64,000 nt of DNA from Streptosporangium carneum (GTDB taxonomy: Bacteria; Actinomycetota; Actinomycetes; Streptosporangiales; Streptosporangiaceae). The notes below the pieces were generated by a model. The model was given only the letters and a program-made list of their open reading frames with translations, did no database searches and was not told where the DNA came from. Positions 43,443 through 51,774 of this stretch are shown in pieces. The stretch covers positions 248,001 to 312,000 of the forward strand of contig NZ_BSEV01000006.1 in assembly GCF_027922005.1 (NCBI RefSeq), given 5' to 3'. Numbering within the stretch: the first letter of the stretch is position 1; each line of letters starts with the position of its first letter. The translations under genes were made by a program, and so were the position numbers.

Positions 43443-44873
43443 TCAGCGGGACGGGCTGACGGTGACGGTGTGGGAGGAGGTGTAGAAGTCCTGCGCCGCC
43501 TTGCCCTGCTCCCTGCCGCCGTAGCCGGAGTCCTTCTCCCCGCCGAAGGGCAGGTAGAAGTCGACGCCGCTGGTCGGGGCGTTCACCCTGACCAGCCCGG
43601 TGTCGAGGCGCGCGCTCAGGTCCAGGGCGCGGTCCAGGTCACGGGTGTAGACGGCGGACGCCAGGCCGTAGCGGACGCCGTTGGCCAGCGCGACCGCCTC
43701 GTCGGCCGAGGCCGCGTCCTGCACCACGCAGATCGGTCCGAACACCTCCTCACGGGCGAGGGGGTGGTCGGCGAACAGGCCGTCGACGACCGTCGGCTCG
43801 ACGTACCAGCCGCCGAGCCCGCCGAAGGCCTGCCTGCTTCCCGCCCTGCTTCCCGCGCCGCCCTCCCCCGTGCCTCCCGCGATCCGGCCGCCCGCCAGGA
43901 TCCGGCCGCCCGCGGCGGCGGCGCTCGCCGCCGCGTCCGTCACCCGGTCACGGGCCGCCTCGTCGATCAGCGGGCCGACGACGGTGCCCGGGTCGGACGG
44001 ATCCCCGAACCCGAGCCTCGCCACGGCCGCCAGCACCGCCTGGCGCACCTCGTCGCCGTTGCCGACCGCGATGATCCGCCTGGTGGCCGTGCACTTCTGC
44101 CCGGCGAACCCCATCGCCGCCGCCGCGATCTGGGCCGCGGCGCTCTCCAGGTCGGCGTCGGGCAGCACGATGGCGGCGTTGTGCCCGCCCATCTCCGTCT
44201 GCACGGGCACGCCGCGCCGTACGGCGGCGGCACGCACCAGCGCGCCGGCCGCGGCGGACCCGGTGAAGGAGACCACGTCCGCCGTCTCGGCCAGCGCGGC
44301 GCCCTCCTCCGCGCCGCCGGGCACGACCTGGAACTCGTTGAGGTCGAGCAGCTCGGCCAGGCGCAGCGCGCACGCCAGGGCCTGCGGCGCGGGCTTGAGC
44401 ACGACGGTGTTGCCGAACGCCAGCGCGGGCGCGGCCTTCCACAGCGGGATGGCGAGCGGGAAGTTCCACGGCGTGATCAGCCCGGCGACGCCGAGCGGGC
44501 GGCGCCGGGTGAACAGCAGCCCGGCGCCCGACGGCTCGTGGACCGCGCCCACCGGGTCGAAGACCTGCTGGGCGTAGTAGCGCAGGATCGAGACCGAGCG
44601 GGCGACCTCGGCCCTGGCCTCGGTGACCGGCTTGCCGACCTCGCGGACCACCAGGGCCGCCAGCTCGTCGGCCGCCCCCTCGACCGCGTCCGCGGCTCTG
44701 GCCAGCGCCGTGGCCCTGGCGGAGGCGTTCCTCGCCGCCCAGTCGTGTTGCACGGCCTGGGCCAGCAGGACTGCGGCCTGCACGCCCGCCTCGCCGGCGG
44801 CGGGAAAGGAGGCGACGACGTCGGCGGGCGCGTGCGGGGAGCGGCTCTCGATGAGGCTGATCGCGGGAATCAC
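43443..44873 (-). CDS. Aldehyde dehydrogenase, probable 2-oxoglutarate semialdehyde dehydrogenase
   Basis: A 476-residue NAD(P)-dependent aldehyde dehydrogenase. Catalytic Cys261 is in GFAGQKCTATRR, and Glu227 in QTEMGGHNA. The cofactor region shows TPWNFPLAIPLWK, VVLKPAPQ and FTGSAAAG. In this operon it should oxidise 2-oxoglutarate semialdehyde to 2-oxoglutarate, the last step of 4-hydroxyproline breakdown. The GTG start overlaps the epimerase stop (GTGA). An insert rich in Gly/Ala (GGTGEGGAGSRAGSRQ) near residue 345 is unusual. Confidence 0.87.
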   Translation of the reverse strand: MIPAISLIESRSPHAPADVVASFPAAGEAGVQAAVLLAQAVQHDWAARNASARATALARAADAVEGAADELAALVVREVGKPVTEARAEVARSVSILRYYAQQVFDPVGAVHEPSGAGLLFTRRRPLGVAGLITPWNFPLAIPLWKAAPALAFGNTVVLKPAPQALACALRLAELLDLNEFQVVPGGAEEGAALAETADVVSFTGSAAAGALVRAAAVRRGVPVQTEMGGHNAAIVLPDADLESAAAQIAAAAMGFAGQKCTATRRIIAVGNGDEVRQAVLAAVARLGFGDPSDPGTVVGPLIDEAARDRVTDAAASAAAAGGRILAGGRIAGGTGEGGAGSRAGSRQAFGGLGGWYVEPTVVDGLFADHPLAREEVFGPICVVQDAASADEAVALANGVRYGLASAVYTRDLDRALDLSARLDTGLVRVNAPTSGVDFYLPFGGEKDSGYGGREQGKAAQDFYTSSHTVTVSPSR

Positions 44874-45871
44874 AGCAGGAAACCTTCGGGGAACGGGTCG
44901 GTGGGGTCGAGGAAGTACTGGGCGGTTCCGGTGATCCATGCCCTCCCCGTGACGGTCGGAACCACCGCGGGCAGGTTCGCGACGGTCGTCTCCCCGACGA
45001 GCCGTCCGACGAAGCGGGTGCCGATGAACGACTCGTTCACGAAGTCGCTCTCCAGCCCCAGCTCACCTCTGGCGTGCAGCTGGGCCATCCTGGCGCTGGT
45101 GCCGGTGCCGCACGGCGAACGGTCGAACCAGCCGGGGTGGATGGCCATGGCGTGCCGGGAGTGCCCGGCGTCGGAGCCCGGGGCGGTGAACTGCACGTGG
45201 TGGCAGCCTCTGATGGCGGGGTCGAGGGGATGGACGGGCTCGTCCAGCTCGTTGATCGCGTCCATGATCGCCAGGCCCGCATCGAGGATGCGCCGCCCGT
45301 GCGAGCGGTCGAAGGGCAGGCCGACGGACTCCACGGGCAGGATCGCGTAGTGGTTGCCGCCGTAGGCCATGTCGTAGACGACCTCGCCGAGGCCCGGCAC
45401 CTTGACCGCTCGGTCGAGGCCGACCGTGAAGGAGGGGACGTTGGTGATGGTCACCGCGACCGCGGCGCCGTCCTCGACCCGCACCTCGGCGACGACCAGC
45501 CCCGCCGGGGTGTCGAGCCTGACGACGGTGACGGGCTCGACGACCTCGACCATCCCCGTCTCGACCAGGACGGTCGCGACGCCGATGGTGCCGTGGCCGC
45601 ACATCGGCAGGCAACCCGAGACCTCGATGAAGAGCACCCCGTAGTCGGCGTCCTGACGGGTCGGCGGTTGCAGGACGGCCCCGCTCATCGCCGAGTGTCC
45701 GCGCGGCTCGTACATGAGGAGGGTCCTGACGTGGTCCATCCCGGCCATGAAGCGCAGGCGGCGTTCGGCCATGGTCGCGCCGGGGACGACGCCGACTCCT
45801 CCGGTGATCACGCGGGTCGGCATGCCCTCCGTGTGGGAGTCCACCGCATGGAAAACCCGTCTTGTCCTCAT
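44870..45871 (-). CDS. Proline racemase family, probable 4-hydroxyproline 2-epimerase
   Basis: A 333-residue cofactor-free epimerase that should convert trans-4-hydroxy-L-proline to cis-4-hydroxy-D-proline. Both catalytic cysteines are present: Cys91 in LPMCGHGTIG and Cys254 in SPCGTGTSA. This excludes the hydroxyproline dehydratase subgroup, in which the first is Thr. It overlaps its neighbours by four nt on both sides. The surrounding D-amino-acid oxidoreductase and DapA-like genes favour hydroxyproline over proline. Confidence 0.9.
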   Translation of the reverse strand: MRTRRVFHAVDSHTEGMPTRVITGGVGVVPGATMAERRLRFMAGMDHVRTLLMYEPRGHSAMSGAVLQPPTRQDADYGVLFIEVSGCLPMCGHGTIGVATVLVETGMVEVVEPVTVVRLDTPAGLVVAEVRVEDGAAVAVTITNVPSFTVGLDRAVKVPGLGEVVYDMAYGGNHYAILPVESVGLPFDRSHGRRILDAGLAIMDAINELDEPVHPLDPAIRGCHHVQFTAPGSDAGHSRHAMAIHPGWFDRSPCGTGTSARMAQLHARGELGLESDFVNESFIGTRFVGRLVGETTVANLPAVVPTVTGRAWITGTAQYFLDPTDPFPEGFLL

Positions 45872-46776
45872 CTGTCCTCCTGTCCCAGCCCCTCGGCCAG
45901 GATCTTCTCCGTCGCGGCGCGCACGGCGGCCTCCTCCTCGGGGGCCAGCGGCGTCCTGGGCGGACGGCTCGGGCCTCCCCTGAGCCCGGCCAGGTCCATG
46001 GACAGCTTGATGGCCTGTACGAACACGGGCCTGGAGTCCCAGCGCAGCAGCGGGTGCAGCGCCCGGTAGAGCGGGAGCGCGCTCCGCGTGTCGCCCGCGA
46101 CGGCCGCCCTGTACAGGGCCACGCAGGCGTGGGGCAGCGCGTTGGGGTATCCCGCGACCCAGCCGACCGCGCCCGCGACGGCCAGCTCGAGCAGCACGTC
46201 GTCCGCGCCAGCCAGCAGGTCGAGGCCGGGGGCCGCCTCGGCGATCTCGTAGGCCCTGCGGACGTCGCCGCTGAACTCCTTGACCGCGACGATCAGGCCC
46301 TCCGCGTGCAGCCTGGCCAGCAGCGCGGGGGTGAGGTCGACCCTGGTGTCGAAGGGGTTGTTGTACGCGACGACGGGCAGGCCCGCCCTCGCCACCTCAC
46401 GGTAGTGCTCGAGCACACCGCGCTCGTCGGCGCGGTAGGCGTTCGGCGGGAGCAGCATCACCGCCCCGCATCCGGCCTCCCCCGCCCGTTCCGCCCAGCG
46501 ACGGGCCTCGAGGGCCCCGTAGGCGGAGACTCCCGGCATGACCCGGTCGCCGCCGACGGCCGCGACCGCCGTCTCGACGACCCGGATCCTCTCCTGCTCG
46601 GTCAGCGTCTGGTACTCGCCCAGCGACCCGTTCGGCACCACGCCGTCACAGCCGCCGTCCACCAGCCACCGGCAGTGCGCGGCGTAGCCGTCCAGGTCGA
46701 TCGAGAGATCCTCCTCAAGGGGCAACGCGGTGGCCGTCATCACGCCGTGCCACGGCTTCACACGGGTCCTCGTCAT
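45868..46776 (-). CDS. DapA-family lyase, probable pyrroline-4-hydroxy-2-carboxylate deaminase
   Basis: A 302-residue class I aldolase-fold enzyme of the dihydrodipicolinate synthase family. The Schiff-base Lys166 is in VAVKEFSGD, and Tyr138 in VAYNNPFD. Context says it deaminates and dehydrates delta-1-pyrroline-4-hydroxy-2-carboxylate to 2-oxoglutarate semialdehyde. It is the only enzyme of the set able to do so. It is 9 nt downstream of the FAD/NAD subunit gene. Confidence 0.87.
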   Translation of the reverse strand: MTRTRVKPWHGVMTATALPLEEDLSIDLDGYAAHCRWLVDGGCDGVVPNGSLGEYQTLTEQERIRVVETAVAAVGGDRVMPGVSAYGALEARRWAERAGEAGCGAVMLLPPNAYRADERGVLEHYREVARAGLPVVAYNNPFDTRVDLTPALLARLHAEGLIVAVKEFSGDVRRAYEIAEAAPGLDLLAGADDVLLELAVAGAVGWVAGYPNALPHACVALYRAAVAGDTRSALPLYRALHPLLRWDSRPVFVQAIKLSMDLAGLRGGPSRPPRTPLAPEEEAAVRAATEKILAEGLGQEDR

Positions 46777-46785
46777 CTCGGTCGA

Positions 46786-48156
46786 TCATCCTTCCTCGGG
46801 GGATTCGGTCATGGCGGCGAGGTCGCCGAGCCTGACGGGCTGGGCGATCGGACGCCGGGGCGGCGCGGGATCCTCGCCGGCGAGCCACGCGACGGCGTGG
46901 GAGCACATCCGCCCCTGGCACCAGCCCATGCCCGGGCGGGCCAGCAGTTTCACGGACCGCGCGTCGGTCGCGCCCAGCTCCAGGGCCTCCCGCACGGCCG
47001 ACAGCGGCACCTCCTCGCAGCGGCAGACCAGCGTGTCCCCGCGGAGCCAGCCCTGCCAGCCGGGCCGTACCGGGTAGGCCTCGAGCAGCGCTCCGGCGAA
47101 GGCGGACAGCCGGTCGACACGGCGTGAGAGGGCGGGCAGGGGCGGGACGCGACGGCCCAGGTCCGCGGCCACGGCCCGGCCCGCGACACGCCCCTCGGCC
47201 TCCGCCAGCGCCGCTCCGCCGACGCCGGTGGTCTCCCCCGCCGCGTAGACGCCGGGCACACTGGTGCGCATGCCCGCGTCCACGGCGACGACGGGAGCGC
47301 CGTCCAGGCCGTGGCGGGTCTCGCAGCCGAGCTGGACCGGCAGTTCCAGCTGGGGGACGAACCCGTACCCGTAGGCGAGGGTGTCGCACTCGAGGGTCCT
47401 GGTGGCGACGGGCCGCCAGTGCGCGTCCAGTCTCGCGACCGTGACGTGGGTCAGGCGGTCCTCACCGTGCGCCTCGACCACCGCGTGGCGCCCCCGGTAG
47501 GGCACCCGGCGCCTGGCCAGGCTCGCGCCGTACCCGAGGGCCTCGGCGACCCTGGACGCGGCGAGCAGCGGATGCCCGGCGAGCCCGAAGCGGCTGTTGG
47601 CCTCGTAGACGCCGAGCACGTCCGCGCCCGCCTCCGCGAGTCCGGCGGCGACCGGCAGCAGGAAGGGGCCGGTCCCCGCGACCACGACCTCGTGTCCCGC
47701 GACGACGAGATCGCCCTTGAGCAGGGCCTGCGCCCCTCCGGCCGTGAGCACGCCGGGCAGGTCCCAGCCGGGGAACGGCAGCGGCCTGTCGTGGGCGCCC
47801 GTGGCGATCAGCAGCGTGCGGGCGGCGACCGTGCGGGGCCGCTCCTCGCGATCCCCCTCCAGGCACCGCACGACCAGCGTCCCGGCGCGTTCCACCGCCC
47901 AGACCCGGTGGCCGAGCAGCACGGTCGCGCGCTCACCGAGGGCCTCCCACTGCCGGGCGAACCTGTCGAGCCCGTGGTGGAGCGCCCCCTGCCGGCGGGC
48001 GCCGAACCCCTCCGGCAGGTGGCGGAAGTACTGGCCGCCCGGCCTGGCGGCCGCGTCGACCAGCACGACGTCCAGCCCGGCCAGGCAGGCGCTGAGCGCG
48101 CCGGCCACTCCCGCGGGGCCCGCGCCGATGACGGCGAGGTCGTACACGGCGCTCAC
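46786..48156 (-). CDS. FAD/NAD(P)-binding subunit of D-hydroxyproline dehydrogenase (HcnB-like)
   Basis: A 456-residue flavoprotein. The FAD dinucleotide fold starts YDLAVIGAGPAGVAGALSA, a second nucleotide fold is VVVAGTGPFLLPVAAGLAE, and VPGVYAAGETTGVGG closes the FAD site. Near the C-terminus four cysteines (CRCEEV and GWCQGRMC, about residues 395-433) form a BFD-like [2Fe-2S] site. It resembles HcnB of hydrogen cyanide synthase and the alpha subunit of D-hydroxyproline dehydrogenases. The GTG start overlaps the ferredoxin-like gene stop. Confidence 0.85.
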   Translation of the reverse strand: MSAVYDLAVIGAGPAGVAGALSACLAGLDVVLVDAAARPGGQYFRHLPEGFGARRQGALHHGLDRFARQWEALGERATVLLGHRVWAVERAGTLVVRCLEGDREERPRTVAARTLLIATGAHDRPLPFPGWDLPGVLTAGGAQALLKGDLVVAGHEVVVAGTGPFLLPVAAGLAEAGADVLGVYEANSRFGLAGHPLLAASRVAEALGYGASLARRRVPYRGRHAVVEAHGEDRLTHVTVARLDAHWRPVATRTLECDTLAYGYGFVPQLELPVQLGCETRHGLDGAPVVAVDAGMRTSVPGVYAAGETTGVGGAALAEAEGRVAGRAVAADLGRRVPPLPALSRRVDRLSAFAGALLEAYPVRPGWQGWLRGDTLVCRCEEVPLSAVREALELGATDARSVKLLARPGMGWCQGRMCSHAVAWLAGEDPAPPRRPIAQPVRLGDLAAMTESPEEG

Positions 48157-48557
48157 CCGTCGCCCTCCCCCGCCGCGTCCCGCGACCCGTCGGCGCCGTC
48201 CCCGGACGCCTGCGTTCCGCGCAGGGCCGCCTCTCCCGCCGCGTCCTGCGGCCCGCCGGTGCTCACCCTGTCCCCCGGGCGCGCCTCGGTGACGCAGGCC
48301 CGCAGGGACGGGCTGTCGTTGACCGTGACCAGGCAGTCGAAGCAGACGCCGATGCCGCAGAACAGTCCTCGCGGGCGTCCCGCGATCCTGGTGGTGCGCC
48401 AGGACCGGATGCCCGCGCCGTGCATGGCCGCGCCGACGGTCTGACCGGGGACCACGGGAACGGGGACGCCGTCCACGCTGATCTCGAACCCGGGCTCGGG
48501 GTCGGCCCGCACGAGGTCGTACGGCCGCCGCACCCGCCCCTGTCGTCGAGGCCTCAT
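48153..48557 (-). CDS. [2Fe-2S] subunit of D-hydroxyproline dehydrogenase (HcnA-like)
   Basis: A 134-residue ferredoxin-like protein. Cluster ligands lie in GLFCGIGVCFDCLVTV with a later Cys in LRACVTEA, the HcnA arrangement. The N-terminal beta-grasp part is FEISVDGVPVPVVPGQTVGA. The last 35 residues are a Gly/Asp-rich disordered tail. It links the two flavin subunits; overlaps of four nt at both ends ensure equal synthesis. Confidence 0.88.
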   Translation of the reverse strand: MRPRRQGRVRRPYDLVRADPEPGFEISVDGVPVPVVPGQTVGAAMHGAGIRSWRTTRIAGRPRGLFCGIGVCFDCLVTVNDSPSLRACVTEARPGDRVSTGGPQDAAGEAALRGTQASGDGADGSRDAAGEGDG

Positions 48558-49699
48558 CGGCGCTCCTCCTTGAAGCGGTCCGGACGGAAGGGGCGCAGGT
48601 CCAGGTCAGGGGTGAGACCCGCCAGCACCTGGGCGAGCAGGTGGCCGGTCGCGGGGGCCAGGCCGATGCCCGCACCCTCGTGACCGCAGGCATGGTGGAG
48701 CCCGGGAGCCCTGGGGTCCGCCCCGATCACCGGGAGGTGGTCGGGGCAGTAGGGCCGAAACCCGCAGTAGGCCCGTATCACCCTGCGCCCAGCCAGCACG
48801 GGGAACAGCGCGACCGCCTGGCGGGCGAGGCGTTCGAGCACCGGGACCGACGTCGTGCGGTCGAAGCCCACCCGCTCGCGGCTGGCGCCGACGAGCACCG
48901 GGCCCGACGGGGTCGCCTCGACGACGGCGGACGTCTCCAGTTCCTCCGATTCGCTGGCCACGTTGGCGACGTAGGCGGCGGTGTAGACCTTGTGCCTGAT
49001 CACAGGCTCCGGGATCGGCTCGGTGACCAGCACGAACCCTCTCCTGGGCAGGATCGGGACGCGCACCCCCGCCAGCGCGGCGACCTGCCCGCCCCAGACG
49101 CCCGCGGCGTTGGCGACGGCTCCGGCGAGGATGTCCCCGTGGTCGGTCCTGACGCCGGTGACGCGGTCGCCGCCGCGGAGGAAGCCGGTGACGGCGACGC
49201 CGGTGCGCAACATCAGGGCGCCGCGGCCGAAGCGCTCCGCGCCCCGCCGGATCAGCGTGGCCGCCGCCAGCATGGGCTGGACCTGGGCGTCCCGTGGGTA
49301 GAACACGCCTCCGGCGAGCCCCCGCGCCAGGTGGGGCTCGTACTCGCCGAGTTCCCGCGCGGCGACCGCCGTGTGCTCGACCCCCTGGCCGGCGGCGAGG
49401 CCGGTGAGGGCCTCGAGGTCCCGCGCGGTCTCGGCCACCACCAGGCCGCCCTTCGGCTCGAACTCGAACCCGTCGTGTTCGGCCAGGTCACGCCAGAGGC
49501 CGTCGGACAGCAGCGCCAGGTCCAGTTCGGGCCCCGGCGCCTTGTCGGAGACCAGGACGTTCCCCTCTCCCGCGCCGGTCGTGCCGCCCGCCACGGGCCC
49601 GCGGTCGACGACGACGACGTCCAGCCCCGCGCGTGCCGCGTAGTAGGCGCAGGCTGCCCCGACGGCGCCCGCGCCGATCACCACGACGTCCGGCATCAC
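48554..49699 (-). CDS. FAD-dependent D-amino-acid oxidoreductase, D-hydroxyproline dehydrogenase catalytic subunit
   Basis: A 381-residue DAO-family flavoprotein. The FAD fold is VVVIGAGAVGAACAYYAARAG, GTTGAGEGNVLVSDK follows, and the C-terminal FAD contact is CGHEGAGIGLAPATGHLLA. It should oxidise cis-4-hydroxy-D-proline to delta-1-pyrroline-4-hydroxy-2-carboxylate and pass electrons through the two other subunits. First gene of the operon; ATG 49699 and ATG 49696 are both possible. Related HcnC and sarcosine oxidases are alternatives excluded mainly by context. Confidence 0.85.
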   Translation of the reverse strand: MMPDVVVIGAGAVGAACAYYAARAGLDVVVVDRGPVAGGTTGAGEGNVLVSDKAPGPELDLALLSDGLWRDLAEHDGFEFEPKGGLVVAETARDLEALTGLAAGQGVEHTAVAARELGEYEPHLARGLAGGVFYPRDAQVQPMLAAATLIRRGAERFGRGALMLRTGVAVTGFLRGGDRVTGVRTDHGDILAGAVANAAGVWGGQVAALAGVRVPILPRRGFVLVTEPIPEPVIRHKVYTAAYVANVASESEELETSAVVEATPSGPVLVGASRERVGFDRTTSVPVLERLARQAVALFPVLAGRRVIRAYCGFRPYCPDHLPVIGADPRAPGLHHACGHEGAGIGLAPATGHLLAQVLAGLTPDLDLRPFRPDRFKEERR

Positions 49700-49730
49700 C
49701 CACCTCGCTCCCGCAACCCGGCACGTCAGT

Positions 49731-49745
49731 AATATGTCACATATT
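49731..49745. promoter_or_regulatory. AATATGTCACATATT operator upstream of the hydroxyproline operon
   Basis: A perfect 7-1-7 palindrome, strikingly AT-rich for this genome, 32 nt upstream of the first gene. The TGT-N-ACA core fits FadR/FCD GntR operators. The probable ligand is the GntR protein encoded at 42390. Confidence 0.65.
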
Positions 49746-49946
49746 TATAAGGGGATCAATCGTCTCTCGCCCGCGTCTCTCCAGTTCAGCCGATCCGTAC
49801 CCGGCGGTCCGCCCGGTAAGCCGTACGGGCTCACCCCCTCAGGCGCCGCCACGCCGGGAGGGGACCGCCCCGCTCGCGTCCGCCCCACCCCGCCCACACC
49901 CGGGTCACCGGCGGGACCACCGCCCTCGCCGCCTAGCATGTGAGCC

Positions 49947-50942
49947 GTGAACCAGCTCCTTGACCAGGCACGTCTGCGCGCCGTGAACCTCCCGTCCAGC
50001 GTGTGGTCCCCCACGCCCCGCACCCTGCGCCGGTGGGCGCTGGCGGCCGTGGTCGTCAACGCGGGCATCACGGTGACCGGCGCGGCCGTGCGGGTCACCG
50101 GATCGGGACTCGGCTGCCCGACCTGGCCGAGGTGCACCCCGGACAGCTTCGTCCCGGTGGCCCACCCCGAGATCTCCCCGGTCAACATGGCGGTGGAGTT
50201 CGGCAACCGACTGCTGACCTTCGTGATCCTGGTCGTCGGCCTGGCCTGCCTCGTGGCCGCGTTGAGGCTGCTGCCGCGCCGCAAGGACCTGGTCAGGCTG
50301 GCCTGGATCCAGCCGCTCGGCGTGGCCGCGCAGGGGCTCTGGGGCGGTCTGGTCGTGCGCAGCGCGCTCAACCCGGTCACCGTGAGCGTGCACTTCCTGA
50401 TCTCCATCGGCATGCTCGCCGCCGCCGTCGCGCTCCACACCCGGGCCGGGGAGGGCGACGGTCCGCCCGAGCCGCTGGTCCACCGCGACATCCGGAGGCT
50501 CGGCTTCGCCCTCGTCGCGGCGGTGGCCGTCCTGCTCGTCGCGGGAGTCGTGGTGACCGGGACCGGTCCGCACTCCGGGGACGCGGTGGCCTCCCGGTTC
50601 GCCTTCGACATCGAGACCGTGGCCAGGATCCACGCCGACGTCGTCTACCTCGTGGTCGGGCTCACGTTCGCGCTGGTGTTCGCGCTCCACATCACCAGGG
50701 CGCCCGCGGCCGCGCGGCGGGCCGCGCTGACGCTGCTCGGCGTGGAGCTGGCCCAGGGCGTCATCGGATACGTCCAGTACTTCCTGGCGGTGCCCGCCTT
50801 CCTGGTCGGCCTGCACGTGCTCGGCTCGACGCTGGTGTGGATCTGCACGCTGCGGGCGGTGTACGCGCTGCGGTCGCGGGGGCCGCTGGAGAGCACGGCG
50901 GACGCCCGCGACGCGCTCGGCTCGGCCACCGCGCGGGCCTGA
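49947..50942 (+). CDS. ctaA: Heme A synthase CtaA/COX15
   Basis: A 331-residue membrane monooxygenase that converts heme O to heme A for cytochrome c oxidase. Eight hydrophobic helices are arranged as two four-helix halves. Landmarks are VRVTGSGLGCPTWPRCTPDS with the Cys pair, MAVEFGNRLLTF (Glu and heme-binding context), and late LHVLGSTLVW with the heme His. The GTG start and normal length fit the family. CtaB lies 2.4 kb away on the other strand. Confidence 0.94.
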   Translation: MNQLLDQARLRAVNLPSSVWSPTPRTLRRWALAAVVVNAGITVTGAAVRVTGSGLGCPTWPRCTPDSFVPVAHPEISPVNMAVEFGNRLLTFVILVVGLACLVAALRLLPRRKDLVRLAWIQPLGVAAQGLWGGLVVRSALNPVTVSVHFLISIGMLAAAVALHTRAGEGDGPPEPLVHRDIRRLGFALVAAVAVLLVAGVVVTGTGPHSGDAVASRFAFDIETVARIHADVVYLVVGLTFALVFALHITRAPAAARRAALTLLGVELAQGVIGYVQYFLAVPAFLVGLHVLGSTLVWICTLRAVYALRSRGPLESTADARDALGSATARA

Positions 50943-51042
50943 CGGCCCGACGGCGTCCGGCCGCCCGGGGATCCCGGCTCCGCCTGTCTTGATTTGCCCA
51001 AAGATCACGACACATCGGGTGAATCGTGGCGACAATGGCCGT

Positions 51043-51774
51043 ATGTATGACCGTTTACCGCTGTCACGTCAGGTCCTCCGGCGCCTCTACCAGGGCGCCG
51101 TCCTGCTGAGCGTGCTGGCGATCGCCCCGCTGACCTGGGCCTGGCTGTCCAGCTCGGGACACACGGCGGTCGCGGGCTCCTCCCCCCGATGGGTGGCCGA
51201 GGTCCCCGAGGCGCCCGCCGCGCTGGTCCTGGGGGCGGCCGTCTTCGGAGACCAGCCGTCCAGCATGCTGGCCAGGCGGCTGGACATCTCCGCCGAGCTG
51301 TACCGGGCGGGCAAGGTGAAGGCGCTTCTGCTGTCCGGCGACAACGGACGGGCGGGCTACGACGAGCCCACCGCCATGCGGGACTACCTGCTCGCCCGCG
51401 GCGTACCGGGCGACGCCCTCGTGCTGGACTACGCGGGCTTCGACACCTGGGACTCGTGCGTGCGGGCCCGTGACGTGTTCGGGGCCACCCGGGTGACCGT
51501 GGTCACCCAGCTGTTCCACCTGCCGAGGGCCGTCACGCTGTGCCGTACGGCGGGCCTCGAGGCCTTCGGCGTCGGCGACGACTCCTCCAGGCAGTGGGCG
51601 GCCCTCACCTACGGCTACGCCGCCCGGGAGTTCCTCGCCTCGGCGAAGGGCTTCGCCGACTCCGTGCTCCTCGACTCCGCCCCCGTCTTTCCCGGGCCGC
51701 GCGAGACCACCCTGGACGCCGCGCTCCGCTCGGCGGCCGGGCAGGGGCGCCCGCCCTATCCGGGCAACGGGTAG
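51043..51774 (+). CDS. SanA/YdcF-type DUF218 membrane protein
   Basis: A 243-residue protein of the SanA/DUF218 family, linked in E. coli to envelope barrier function and vancomycin exclusion. One N-terminal helix (VLLSVLAIAPLTWAWL, residues 20-35) anchors an outside domain with AALVLGAAVFGDQPSSMLARR, LLLSGDNGRAGYDEPTAM and TQLFHLPRAVTLCRTAG. ATG 51043 is chosen over upstream codons because it directly precedes the anchor. It overlaps the convergent PrsW-like gene by 19 nt. Confidence 0.85.
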   Translation: MYDRLPLSRQVLRRLYQGAVLLSVLAIAPLTWAWLSSSGHTAVAGSSPRWVAEVPEAPAALVLGAAVFGDQPSSMLARRLDISAELYRAGKVKALLLSGDNGRAGYDEPTAMRDYLLARGVPGDALVLDYAGFDTWDSCVRARDVFGATRVTVVTQLFHLPRAVTLCRTAGLEAFGVGDDSSRQWAALTYGYAAREFLASAKGFADSVLLDSAPVFPGPRETTLDAALRSAAGQGRPPYPGNG

